DNA from: RGIG9041 sp045657265
GTDB taxonomy: Bacteria; Bacillota; Clostridia; Oscillospirales; QAKW01
Assembly: GCA_045657265.1 (NCBI GenBank)
Contig: JAZOSU010000013.1
Coordinates: 1 to 64,000 of the forward strand
Length of the DNA stretch: 64,000 nucleotides
Direction: 5' to 3'
Part shown: positions 49,860-57,484 of the stretch, one piece after another
How the letters are laid out: every line of letters begins with the position of its first letter
Position numbering within the stretch: position 1 is the first letter of the stretch
Made by a program: the position numbers and the translations under genes
Notes under the pieces: generated by a model
What the model was told of the DNA's origin: nothing
Databases searched by the model: none
The model's input: the letters and a program-made list of their open reading frames with translations, nothing else

Positions 49860-49895
49860 AAAACTCACTATTTCTCAATTGAAATAGTGAGTTTT
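49860..49895 (-). terminator. Terminator of the aldo/keto reductase gene
   Basis: AAAACTCACTATTTC pairs with GAAATAGTGAGTTTT. Confidence 0.85.
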
Positions 49896-49908
49896 ATTGG
49901 TTTTTTAT

Positions 49909-50901
49909 TTAAAGTGAAACAGAATCAATTTCGTCAAGTTCTTGTTTGGTAAAATGCAGATTTTCGGTCATTTTCAGATTTTCGGTTATCTGCTCAGGTT
50001 TTGAAGCTCCGATAAGAACACTTGTTATTCCCTCGTGGCTATAAACCCAGGCAAGTGCCATCTGAGCCAATGTCTGACCTCTGTTTTTGGCAATTTCATT
50101 CAGTTTTTTTACTTTTTCAATTTTTTCCGAAGTAAGTGAGCTTTCTTTTAAAAATCTACCGTCGGTTTTTACGCGGCTATCCTTAGGAATACCGTTTATA
50201 TATCTATCAGTAAGCATTCCCTGTGCAAGAGGACTGAAAATTATCATTCCTTTTTTGGCGGAAATTGCACTGTCTAAAATTCCGTTTTTCTCAACTGTTC
50301 TATCAAAAATGGAATATCTGTTCTGATTTATTACAAAAGGACAATGAAGCTCTTCCAATATTGCAGCCGCCTGTTTCATTGTTTCTCCGTTATAATTGGA
50401 AAGTCCCACGTACAAAGCTTTTCCGCTTTTTACAATACTATCAAGCGCCCACATAGTTTCATATAAAGGCGTATCGGGGTCCATTCTGTGATGATAGAAA
50501 ATATCAACGTAGTCAACGTTCATTCTTTTAAGACTCTGTTCAATACTTGCAGTCAGATATTTTTTACTGCCAAAATCTCCGTATGGTCCGGACCACATAT
50601 AATATCCCGCTTTGGTACTTATAATCATTTCATCACGATAGTGTTTCATATGAGTATTAAGTATTTTGCCGAAATTGGTTTCCGCGCTTCCCTCTTTAGG
50701 ACCATAATTGTTAGCGAGGTCAAAATGTGTAATTCCATTATCGAAGGCAGTAAAGCACATTTTACACATATTTTCAAAATCTGCATTATCCCCAAAATTG
50801 TGCCACAGACCAAGAGAAACCGCAGGAAGTTTCAGTCCGCTTTCTCCGCATTTTCTATATTCGGCAGACTCATATCGTTTTTCATTTGCAATGTATTCCA
50901 T
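49909..50901 (-). CDS. Aldo/keto reductase (YghZ-like)
   Basis: The 330-residue TIM-barrel reductase has FDLANNYGP (catalytic Asp/Tyr), IISTKAGYYMW (catalytic Lys), YVDIFYHHRMDPDTP (His) and SVLIGASKPEQITEN (NADP binding). Its length and motifs match L-glyceraldehyde-3-phosphate reductase-type enzymes that detoxify aldehydes. It is monocistronic. Confidence 0.9.
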   Translation of the reverse strand: MEYIANEKRYESAEYRKCGESGLKLPAVSLGLWHNFGDNADFENMCKMCFTAFDNGITHFDLANNYGPKEGSAETNFGKILNTHMKHYRDEMIISTKAGYYMWSGPYGDFGSKKYLTASIEQSLKRMNVDYVDIFYHHRMDPDTPLYETMWALDSIVKSGKALYVGLSNYNGETMKQAAAILEELHCPFVINQNRYSIFDRTVEKNGILDSAISAKKGMIIFSPLAQGMLTDRYINGIPKDSRVKTDGRFLKESSLTSEKIEKVKKLNEIAKNRGQTLAQMALAWVYSHEGITSVLIGASKPEQITENLKMTENLHFTKQELDEIDSVSL

Positions 50902-50979
50902 AATAAATCCTCAAAATTTAAATATCATTGTTATGATATCATACTGTCTCATATATTACAAGTTATACCCAAAACGTAG

Positions 50980-51008
50980 TTGAGATTTTTTAAAAAGGAT
51001 AGTATACT
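50980..51008 (+). promoter_or_regulatory. Promoter of the rhodanese gene
   Basis: TTGAGA and TATACT are 17 nt apart, 21 nt before the start codon. Confidence 0.55.
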
Positions 51009-51029
51009 GATATACGAGGTGCAAATACT

Positions 51030-51425
51030 ATGAAAAAATTAAAAGGATTGATTATTATGTTTTTTATACTTAGTATGACAGCATGTCAAAGCGATTTTGA
51101 CAGAACTTACGTTGACGGATACTGGCAGATTTCCGCACAGGAAGCAAAATTTATTATGGACACAAAAGAAGGTTATACGATAATAGATGCACGTACCGAG
51201 CAAGAATTTGCCGAGGGACATATTGAAAATGCCATATTGATTCCCGAATACGAAATTGCAAACAGGGCAGAAAATGAACTACCAGACAAAGATGCTTTGA
51301 TTCTTGTTTATTGTCGTAGCGGCAGACGAAGTAAAATCGCCTCTAAAGAACTTGCACAGCTCGGATACACCAAGGTATACGAATTCGGAGGTATAATAGA
51401 CTGGCCGTATGAAACCGTGAAATAA
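51030..51425 (+). CDS. Rhodanese-like lipoprotein
   Basis: The 131-residue protein has a lipoprotein signal (cleavage before C19 in SMTAC) and a rhodanese domain with TIIDARTEQEFAEGHIENA and the active-site loop VYCRSGRRSK. It is probably a surface-anchored sulfurtransferase or thiol-binding protein. It is the last chromosomal gene before the integrated element. Confidence 0.88.
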   Translation: MKKLKGLIIMFFILSMTACQSDFDRTYVDGYWQISAQEAKFIMDTKEGYTIIDARTEQEFAEGHIENAILIPEYEIANRAENELPDKDALILVYCRSGRRSKIASKELAQLGYTKVYEFGGIIDWPYETVK

Positions 51426-51588
51426 TGTTTTAAATAAATAAAGGTCATTCAATAACAGCCCAATCGGTCAAATTTTTAAATTATTCATTACAGAAATCCG
51501 TTTTTAATGAATGATGAATATTGAATAATGAAAAATGAATAATACAAAATCAAAAATCCGCCGATTTTCATCAGCGGATTTCCGATTT
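51426..51588. repeat. AT-rich direct-repeat tract and hairpin before the attachment site
   Basis: This stretch holds short degenerate repeats of the type ATGAATAATGAA (about 51505-51545) and a stem AAATCCGC ... GCGGATTT (51554-51580). No gene is seen. Confidence 0.5.
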
Positions 51589-51633
51589 TGGTCGAGGTGA
51601 CAGGGTTCGAACCTGCGGCATCTAGTTCCCAAA
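51589..51633 (-). other. Attachment site: 3' remnant of tRNA-Pro(TGG)
   Basis: On the minus strand the sequence runs from the anticodon loop (TTTGGGA) through ACTAG, the variable region, T-arm GCAGG-TTCGAAC-CCTGT and acceptor strand to CCA. The 5' half of the tRNA and the 5' side of the anticodon stem are absent. Such 3' tRNA ends are left where a tyrosine integrase inserted an element. Confidence 0.8.
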
Positions 51634-51663
51634 GACGCGAACTAACATCCTTTGGCTGATTAT

Positions 51664-51718
51664 GCGTGTTTTTGAGTCCATTATGTCGCTTTTAGCGTGC
51701 TTTTCCGTCCTATTTGTC
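51664..51718. repeat. Two direct repeats, possible integrase arm sites
   Basis: GCGTGTTTTTGAGTCC continuing to TGTC (51664-51687) and GCGTGCTTTTCCGTCC continuing to TGTC (51695-51718) are 24-nt repeats with a period of 31 nt. They start 31 nt inside the attachment core. Confidence 0.5.
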
Positions 51719-51775
51719 CATTGATTCCATCGCTTACTTGCGTGGTTGTGGTCAAATATAGGGTCAAAATACAAC

Positions 51776-51809
51776 GACCACTCGAAATCTTTTGAGGATC
51801 AGAGTGGTC
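51776..51809. repeat. Inverted repeat near the element end
   Basis: GACCACTC (51776-51783) and GAGTGGTC (51802-51809) pair across 18 nt. It lies just downstream of the outward promoter and could be an accessory-protein site or an attenuator. Confidence 0.4.
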
Positions 51810-51834
51810 AATTTCATATTCATTTACCACCATC

Positions 51835-51863
51835 AGTATAACTCTACAACTGAATAAAGTCAA
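51835..51863 (-). promoter_or_regulatory. Outward-facing promoter at the element end
   Basis: On the minus strand TTGACT (51863-51858) and TATACT (51840-51835) are 17 nt apart. Transcription would cross the attachment site; in the circular form it would read into the other end of the element. Confidence 0.6.
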
Positions 51864-51876
51864 GTGTTTCTAAAAA

Positions 51877-51915
51877 GGCGAACTGCTCAATTCAATGAGT
51901 GGTTCGCCTTTTTTT
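51877..51915 (+). terminator. Strong hairpin terminator upstream of the ADP-ribosyltransferase gene
   Basis: GGCGAAC and GCTCA pair with TGAGT and GTTCGCC, followed by a T-run. It lies 18 nt before the AAAGGAGG of the next gene and may insulate the element or act as an attenuator. Confidence 0.75.
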
Positions 51916-51942
51916 ATTTTCATCGAAAGGAGGTTTTACAGC

Positions 51943-52680
51943 ATGAGAAAAGACACCAATTTGGAAGGAGTGAAGTCTATAGCAAAGCAGCTTGTGATGG
52001 TGGACTTGTGCCTCACAGAGTATTCGCCTGTGGTGGTTCAGCATCCGTTTACTTCAAGCGGAATGGTTGCGACTCCATCTGAAGACGGCATCCGCTTACT
52101 CGACATCACAAAGAGCAGTCATGATTTTAGAGAGTGGCAGAATTTCATCAAGGCTCAAATTGACCACGCCCGAAATGCCTATCACATCTACATGATGACA
52201 AACAAGCCGTATGCTCTTACCTTCTTAAAAATGGCGAAACCGTTTCTGTCAAAGCACGACTTCTCGGAAATCCTCTCTGATGCATGGATACGGTCTGAGA
52301 ACCCTAACCTCGATGCCAACTTTACTCCGAATAAGTTGTTATCGTTGTTCAAGGATGCAGATCCGCAAATCCTCATGGACGGTGAAGAACGAGAGCAGCT
52401 TGAAGAACTTGATGATACTGTAACCGTGTATAGAGGTGTTACCTCCTACAATGCAGATAACATTAAGGCTTTGTCGTGGACACTCGATTATAAGACGGCT
52501 GAGTGGTTTGCACACCGCTTTGATGAAGACGGAACAGTCTATGAAGCACAAATCCCCAAGCAACACATCTATGCCTTGTTTAACGGCAGAGGTGAATCAG
52601 AAATCATTGTTGATCCGAAACACCTCACTGACATAACCGAATCACAAGGTATGGATACAGGAATGAATTTAAGTCAGTAA
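51943..52680 (+). CDS. Predicted R-S-E ADP-ribosyltransferase
   Basis: The protein has 245 residues from MRKDTNLEGV. The C-terminal half has the three-part signature of ART toxin-like enzymes: VYRGV (R164), ALSWTLDYKTAEWFA (S178-x-T180), and GRGESEIIV (E218-x-E220), with the hydrophobic strand GTVYEAQIP between. The ExE form is that of arginine-specific mono-ADP-ribosyltransferases. The N-terminal 150 residues are helical and unassigned. No signal peptide is seen, so it acts in the donor or recipient cytoplasm. AAAGGAGG lies 9 nt before the ATG; a longer in-frame start is unsupported. It is the first gene of the element and ends in a Met-containing tail. Confidence 0.65.
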   Translation: MRKDTNLEGVKSIAKQLVMVDLCLTEYSPVVVQHPFTSSGMVATPSEDGIRLLDITKSSHDFREWQNFIKAQIDHARNAYHIYMMTNKPYALTFLKMAKPFLSKHDFSEILSDAWIRSENPNLDANFTPNKLLSLFKDADPQILMDGEEREQLEELDDTVTVYRGVTSYNADNIKALSWTLDYKTAEWFAHRFDEDGTVYEAQIPKQHIYALFNGRGESEIIVDPKHLTDITESQGMDTGMNLSQ

Positions 52681-52692
52681 AGGAGAAGACAA

Positions 52693-53271
52693 ATGAAAGA
52701 AACCTATAAGGTAAAAGTACCGAAGCACATCAAGGTTGGAGATCCTTGGTATTTCAAACAGTTTTCCGGCAGTGAGTTGGAACGACTGACCGTTGACAAT
52801 GATATCCCGTCACATCTGACCGAGGCAAGAGTTACTCTCGAAGCAGAACCCTGCGAGGAAATGCCGGAATTAACCATACTCGATATGACGCTCTATATCG
52901 CACCTAAGCAAACCATCGATACCTACCTTAGCGGTATGATGTATCCCTCACAGGAAATCAAACCGAAAGAGATTGGCGTAGATACCGCCCGATACATTCT
53001 CGCCATTGGTGATAAAAGCCAAACCGTATATACAGGTGCTGATGGCGGTTGGGGTTGCTACTCCGAGTTTAAGCACAAAGACGGCAACAACAAACTGTTT
53101 GATGCAATCGTCTTGCAGATCGGTTTTAGTTGCGATTTCGATGACATGGAGAGCATGCGAAAGCGCCTTCACGAAATGTTCGAAGACGTTGAACAAATCG
53201 AAAACTTCGAAGTACCGGACGAAGATGAAGGCGAAGATGAAAATATGAATATTGGAGGTATGTCACAGTGA
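52693..53271 (+). CDS. Hypothetical element protein
   Basis: The 192-residue protein has a beta-rich N-terminal domain starting VGDPWYFKQF and a segment ADGGWGCYSEF. It ends in a strongly acidic tail followed by NIGGMSQ. I do not recognise the family. The codons for GG-M in the tail contain the GGAGG ribosome site of the next gene, whose GTG start at 53268 overlaps this stop. It follows the ART gene after 12 nt. Confidence 0.6.
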   Translation: MKETYKVKVPKHIKVGDPWYFKQFSGSELERLTVDNDIPSHLTEARVTLEAEPCEEMPELTILDMTLYIAPKQTIDTYLSGMMYPSQEIKPKEIGVDTARYILAIGDKSQTVYTGADGGWGCYSEFKHKDGNNKLFDAIVLQIGFSCDFDDMESMRKRLHEMFEDVEQIENFEVPDEDEGEDENMNIGGMSQ

Positions 53272-54119
53272 TAAATGCAATTATCAATCACAAAGACAAA
53301 ACATCAGTGGTCGAATTCCCGATGGATCTGTACACCTTATATCACAGCCTTCATGAGATGGACTACCACGGCGGCCCCCACAGAGTGAACCTCACCGATA
53401 ATGAAGAAGACGATATGCGTGTGAAGCTTTATTCCGATAATGACTTTGGAAACCACCTTATCCTTCTTTTCAAGGAAAGTGATACGCTCGAAGATGTCCA
53501 CACTGTAGTCGGCGCAATTACCAATGCTCCGGATGAGGTCAAAGAGCAGCTTGAAGAATATATCCTTCACGATCAGCTCGACAGCAAGGAAGAATTATAT
53601 GACCTGCTCACCGAACTGAAGGAAGCTAACGCACCTGTCGTGACCACCTTCTACTGCCCGTTGTCCGGTCAGTTGAACGATGGCGAATACGATGACATGA
53701 CCGAAGTGGATGGCAGATTTTTGAGAGATTATATCTCGGAAATCGAAGATGCATTAGACCGTGAACACTCTCCCGATTTCGAAATCGGTAATTACATTAC
53801 GGATCATCCCACAGCCGATGCAAAGATCAAGATGGCAAGATGGTCGGTTGAAGAAATTGGCGGTGTGCTCTACGGCAGAATCGACTGTCGTTCTGCTGAG
53901 GCGTTCACCCCCGAAGAAATCGAAGCTATCAAGGATGGCATATCCGGTCAGAACAGTGATGGTTTCGGTGAAGGCTTCGAACAGCGTGAAATCCATACGG
54001 ATGACGGCGACTTGTATGTGTCGTTCTGGCAGTCAGGAAACGATTACTTCGTCCATACTCAAAGCGAGATGGATGAGTATATAAATCAAGGCCAAGGCTT
54101 AAAGATGGGAGGAATGTAA
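53268..54119 (+). CDS. Hypothetical element protein with SDGFGEGFEQ motif
   Basis: The 283-residue acidic protein starts at a GTG coupled to the previous stop. The first 105 residues resemble the ArdA-like antirestriction proteins of conjugative elements (a DNA-mimic style, acid-rich fold); this is tentative. The C-terminal part carries GQNSDGFGEGFEQREI followed by LYVSFWQSGNDYFVHT, a motif seen in hypothetical proteins of phages and conjugative elements. It ends GLKMGGM, again encoding the ribosome site of the next gene. Confidence 0.55.
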   Translation: MINAIINHKDKTSVVEFPMDLYTLYHSLHEMDYHGGPHRVNLTDNEEDDMRVKLYSDNDFGNHLILLFKESDTLEDVHTVVGAITNAPDEVKEQLEEYILHDQLDSKEELYDLLTELKEANAPVVTTFYCPLSGQLNDGEYDDMTEVDGRFLRDYISEIEDALDREHSPDFEIGNYITDHPTADAKIKMARWSVEEIGGVLYGRIDCRSAEAFTPEEIEAIKDGISGQNSDGFGEGFEQREIHTDDGDLYVSFWQSGNDYFVHTQSEMDEYINQGQGLKMGGM

Positions 54120-54122
54120 TAT

Positions 54123-54470
54123 ATGGCTGTGCTTTTCTCTGCGGTAACCGTTACGGCTATCGCAAAAGGCGAACAATTGGAACTTCTTGTCGGTGGAGTT
54201 CCAAGAGAGTACGATGACCTTGTAGGTTGGACGGCTTTCGATAATTTCATTGGCGAAATCGATGAGGATATGGATATCAGTGTTCACGCAGATGCATACA
54301 TCTACGGCGAAGGCGAAATATTCAAAGCAACGCCCGAAGAAGTCGCATATTTCTATATGCGAAGAAACGACAATGCTGACTTCCTCAATGACAGATGCCA
54401 AAACATTGAGAAGGTTGACTTCGACTTCAATTGGTCTACCGATGAATTATTTGGAATGGAGATGAAGTAA
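54123..54470 (+). CDS. Hypothetical acidic element protein
   Basis: The 115-residue protein is rich in Asp and Glu. It begins with an ordinary beta strand and contains DMDISVHADAYIYGEGEIF. No family is recognised. GGGAGG upstream lies in the codons of the previous gene. Its own last codons (FGMEMK) hold the purine-rich ribosome site of the next gene, whose ATG directly abuts the stop. Confidence 0.6.
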   Translation: MAVLFSAVTVTAIAKGEQLELLVGGVPREYDDLVGWTAFDNFIGEIDEDMDISVHADAYIYGEGEIFKATPEEVAYFYMRRNDNADFLNDRCQNIEKVDFDFNWSTDELFGMEMK

Positions 54471-54794
54471 ATGAGCATTTTTCAGGAATGGGCTGAGTTA
54501 GCCAAGGAAAACAAAGCAAAATATCCGCCCGGCACTCGAATCGAACTGATTCAGATGAACGATCCGTTTGCTCCCGTACCTGCAGGTACTCGTGGTACTG
54601 TTAACCACGTGGACGATGCCGGTCAGTTGCATATGCAGTGGGATAACGGTCGTACCCTCGCCCTTGTTTCAGGTGAAGATGCCTTCAGAAAACTCACTGA
54701 AAAAGAACTCGCCGAAGAACAGAAGGCTGAGAAAGAACAGGAAAACAATGAAAATTTGGACGAGGACGAAAGTGGCCCCGTCATGACGATGTGA
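54471..54794 (+). CDS. DUF4314 protein
   Basis: The 107-residue protein has the DUF4314 pattern: YPPGTRIELIQMNDPFAPVP, GTRGTVNHVDDAGQLHMQWD and RTLALVSGEDAF. DUF4314 is a small SH3-like domain common in conjugative elements of gut Firmicutes; its role is unknown. The C-terminus is an acidic stretch ending GPVMTM. The next gene starts 39 nt later, so here the Met-rich tail is not explained by an overlapping ribosome site. Confidence 0.85.
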   Translation: MSIFQEWAELAKENKAKYPPGTRIELIQMNDPFAPVPAGTRGTVNHVDDAGQLHMQWDNGRTLALVSGEDAFRKLTEKELAEEQKAEKEQENNENLDEDESGPVMTM

Positions 54795-54833
54795 GGTGAA
54801 ACGGAAAAATAATAAGTAAAGCTCGGATGCTCT

Positions 54834-56000
54834 ATGGCTATTCGATTTTTTGACATGTTCTCCGGCATCGGCGGTTTCCGTTCGGGTCTTGAATGGATAG
54901 GCGGTTTTGAGTGTATCGGCCATTGCGAAATCGACAAATATGCTAACCAAGCCTACAACGCTATTTACGAACCGAAAGGAGAACTGTTTTATGAAGATGC
55001 AAGAACAATCAACCCCGATAACCTGCCCGATATCGACCTTATATGCGCAGGATTTCCTTGTCAGGCTTTTTCAATTGCTGGAAGACGGCAAGGATTTGAC
55101 GATGCAAGAGGAACTCTCTTCTTTGAAATTGCCCGAATTGCCGCCGTTAAAAGACCTCCATTTTTGCTACTTGAAAATGTTCCCGGACTCCTATCGCATG
55201 ACGGCGGGTGGACTTTTGCGACCATCCTCCTTACGCTTTCTGAATTGGGGTACGATGTCACATGGCAAGTGCTTAACAGCAAGGATTTTGGTGTTCCTCA
55301 ATCCCGAAAACGAGTGTATATTATCGGATTTCTTAGAGAGCGATGCGCCGGAGAAATATTGGCTTTCAATGAAGCAAATGTTAAGGCTCTTGCACAACGC
55401 ATTCCCGGACGCGAAGGTAACCGTGTGTATTCCACAGACGGAGTCGCAATCACCCTTACAAGTAATGCCGGAGGATTCGGAGGAAAAACCGGACTCTACG
55501 AAATAAATACGCCGACCGATGAAGAAACACCCTGTGATTCGCAGGGTGTATTTTTTATCGATATGAACGAAGGTGCGAAGCTGACGGATACTGCTCGATG
55601 CATTACAGCACGGCAAGACTCCGGCATCAGCAAGCACAAAGGCGAACACTCAGGTGTTTTCGTTGAGGATCGCGCAAGAGCTGTCAACTCTCCCGAAAGA
55701 GATACGGTAAGACAGCAAGGCAGACGAATCAAAGAGCCGGACGAGCCGATGTTTACTCTGACAACACAGGATAAGCACGGCATTATGAGATACGGCAGAG
55801 TCAGAAGACTGATGCCGATTGAATGCTTCCGTCTCCAAGGATTCACTGATGAACAATTCAAGAAAGCAGAAGCTACCGGACTCAAGGACGGACGGCTGTA
55901 CAAGATGGCAGGTAACGCAGTAAGTGTACCTGTCATTTCTGCTTTGGGAATGTTCATCAAATCAATCGCAGACAAACACAATATTGGAGGTGAAAACTGA
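54834..56000 (+). CDS. dcm: C5 cytosine-specific DNA methyltransferase
   Basis: The 388-residue enzyme has motif I FFDMFSGIGGFRSGLEW, motif IV AGFPCQAFS (catalytic Cys), motif VI LLLENVPGLL, motif VIII RKRVYIIGFL, a target-recognition region (about residues 180-310) and motifs IX/X RRLMPIECFRLQGF and YKMAGNAVSVPV. No restriction endonuclease is encoded nearby, so it is an orphan methylase, likely protecting the element against host restriction. The ribosome site is weak. A second frame with its own ribosome site lies inside it (54991-55506). Confidence 0.95.
   Translation: MAIRFFDMFSGIGGFRSGLEWIGGFECIGHCEIDKYANQAYNAIYEPKGELFYEDARTINPDNLPDIDLICAGFPCQAFSIAGRRQGFDDARGTLFFEIARIAAVKRPPFLLLENVPGLLSHDGGWTFATILLTLSELGYDVTWQVLNSKDFGVPQSRKRVYIIGFLRERCAGEILAFNEANVKALAQRIPGREGNRVYSTDGVAITLTSNAGGFGGKTGLYEINTPTDEETPCDSQGVFFIDMNEGAKLTDTARCITARQDSGISKHKGEHSGVFVEDRARAVNSPERDTVRQQGRRIKEPDEPMFTLTTQDKHGIMRYGRVRRLMPIECFRLQGFTDEQFKKAEATGLKDGRLYKMAGNAVSVPVISALGMFIKSIADKHNIGGEN
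54991..55506 (+). CDS. Candidate overlapping gene inside dcm
   Basis: In the frame shifted relative to dcm an ATG at 54991 follows AAAGGAG with 9-nt spacing and opens a 171-residue frame. The product has a coherent composition, with FLNWGTMSHGKCLTARI (about 83-99) and ECILSDFLESDAPEKYWLS (about 108-126). It resembles, from memory, the PEKYxLS-type proteins of Firmicutes phages and elements. It may instead be a passive by-product of conserved dcm codons. No function is assigned. Confidence 0.4.
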   Translation: MKMQEQSTPITCPISTLYAQDFLVRLFQLLEDGKDLTMQEELSSLKLPELPPLKDLHFCYLKMFPDSYRMTAGGLLRPSSLRFLNWGTMSHGKCLTARILVFLNPENECILSDFLESDAPEKYWLSMKQMLRLLHNAFPDAKVTVCIPQTESQSPLQVMPEDSEEKPDSTK

Positions 56001-57277
56001 TGTTGACTAAGAAAGTTATGACTCTTGAATTATCAAGGGAAAACCAATTCTCCGATGGATACTTGTATAGATCCCTCGAACTTCCTGCACAAGAGTATGA
56101 AATCAGGGATGCATTACAGCAGCTCCGTCAGAGAAGTGCAGACATTACGCCCGATCAGATCGAAATCTATAACAGCGTGTATATTCCGCAGCTTGAAGAT
56201 AAACGGTTCGACAGTCCTACGATTGATGAACTGAACTTCTTTGCCAAGCGACTTGCAGCTATGGACGAGAACGATATGGCGATTATGCAAGCACTATGCT
56301 CCCGTTATATCAAGGATGATGACGAACTCGTTAGCATCAAGGATCTCATCAATATGACATACGGATTGGACAGCGTGTCTGTCCTTTCCAATGTCACAAA
56401 CGATGAGCAACTTGCAGACTTCGTTATTGAAAACGAGATGCAAGATGATGTAGCAAGCGTTCCCGAAAATGCACGATACCTGTTGGACAAAGCGAGAATC
56501 GGTAAGTTGCAGCGTGAAATGGACGGTGGCGTGTACAGTGGCAAGTTCTATGTATGCACCGATCATTTCGAGATGCCGAAGGTGTATGACGGCAAGACCT
56601 TGCCCGAATCAACGCATGAACCGTGGTTTGCTTTCAGATTGCAGGTTGCACAGGCACCGCAAAGCGATGAACCCTTCGCAGAACCTGTCGAATGGATATC
56701 TCTTCCGATGACGGATGAAGCGATGAAAGAGGTAGCAAAACGGCACAATGCATCAAGTCTCAAAGACCTTGTGTACTACGATTTTGAGTCGAGTGTACCT
56801 CAGATCACAACGGATGATTTCACGCAGATGCTCGATATTGAAAAGTTGAATGCATTAGCTTTCACTATGGCTGAGATGTCGCCGGATGAACAGATTACGT
56901 TCAAGGCAGCACTCGAAGCTGAAAGAAAACACGGCATTAACCTTGACGATATTTTGAACATCTCAAACAACCTGCACCGTTATGAGATGAATACCAACTG
57001 CGAAGGTGCTTCTGACTTCTTCAAGCAGTATCTGCTCACGCACATGGATACCAAGTTCGATGATCGTTGGCTGGATCCTCTTGTCTACCGCCGTGAAGGT
57101 AGCAGATTGCTTGAAAAGCTCGGTGCTACTGTAACGGACTACGGCATTATCTCCTCTGCCGGTGGCTCACTTTATAAGCTCGTTTCCTACGATTCCGATG
57201 AATCTGAAACGGAAGATATTGCTCCCGATGAGGACGAGGACTTGGGCGAAGATGAAGGGATGGTGATGAGTTTATGA
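56000..57277 (+). CDS. Large element protein, possibly antirestriction-like
   Basis: The 425-residue protein overlaps the dcm stop by 1 nt and uses GGAGG in the last dcm codons. The middle holds DELNFFAKRLAAMDENDMAI and INMTYGLDSVSVLSNVTNDE. This resembles accessory proteins of gut conjugative elements sometimes labelled antirestriction or YodL-associated; the assignment is weak. The tail is very acidic and ends EGMVMSL, which overlaps the ribosome site of the DUF3789 gene. Confidence 0.55.
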   Translation: MLTKKVMTLELSRENQFSDGYLYRSLELPAQEYEIRDALQQLRQRSADITPDQIEIYNSVYIPQLEDKRFDSPTIDELNFFAKRLAAMDENDMAIMQALCSRYIKDDDELVSIKDLINMTYGLDSVSVLSNVTNDEQLADFVIENEMQDDVASVPENARYLLDKARIGKLQREMDGGVYSGKFYVCTDHFEMPKVYDGKTLPESTHEPWFAFRLQVAQAPQSDEPFAEPVEWISLPMTDEAMKEVAKRHNASSLKDLVYYDFESSVPQITTDDFTQMLDIEKLNALAFTMAEMSPDEQITFKAALEAERKHGINLDDILNISNNLHRYEMNTNCEGASDFFKQYLLTHMDTKFDDRWLDPLVYRREGSRLLEKLGATVTDYGIISSAGGSLYKLVSYDSDESETEDIAPDEDEDLGEDEGMVMSL

Positions 57278-57414
57278 CCGAACTTGCGTGGCTCATTACC
57301 GGACTTCTGCTTGGCGGTTGTATCGGAATCACCCTCATGTGCTGTCTGCAGCTCAATCGTATCAACGCCTACGAAGCGGAGATACAAAAGCTGAAAGAGC
57401 AAATCAAGAAATAA
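57274..57414 (+). CDS. DUF3789-like small membrane protein
   Basis: The 46-residue protein consists of one membrane helix (LAWLITGLLLGGCIGITLMC, residues 4-23) and a short charged coiled-coil tail (AYEAEIQKLKEQIKK). This is the layout of DUF3789, a tiny family found in conjugative elements. It overlaps the previous stop by 4 nt (ATGA). A terminator follows at 57423. Confidence 0.7.
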   Translation: MTELAWLITGLLLGGCIGITLMCCLQLNRINAYEAEIQKLKEQIKK

Positions 57415-57422
57415 GTAAAACA

Positions 57423-57460
57423 ACGGTGTCTTTCAAAATGAAGGACACCGTTCCTTTGTT
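57423..57460 (+). terminator. Terminator after the dcm-DUF3789 block
   Basis: ACGGTGTCTTTC pairs with GAAGGACACCGT around AAAAT; a T-rich tail follows. Confidence 0.8.
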
Positions 57461-57484
57461 TTGATTGCACCTTGTAGAAACGAG

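Noticed and set aside
51628..51863. Minus-strand frames across the element end, one ending at TAG in the attachment core
   Set aside because: They overlap integrase-site repeats, have no clear ribosome site and show no recognisable protein pattern.
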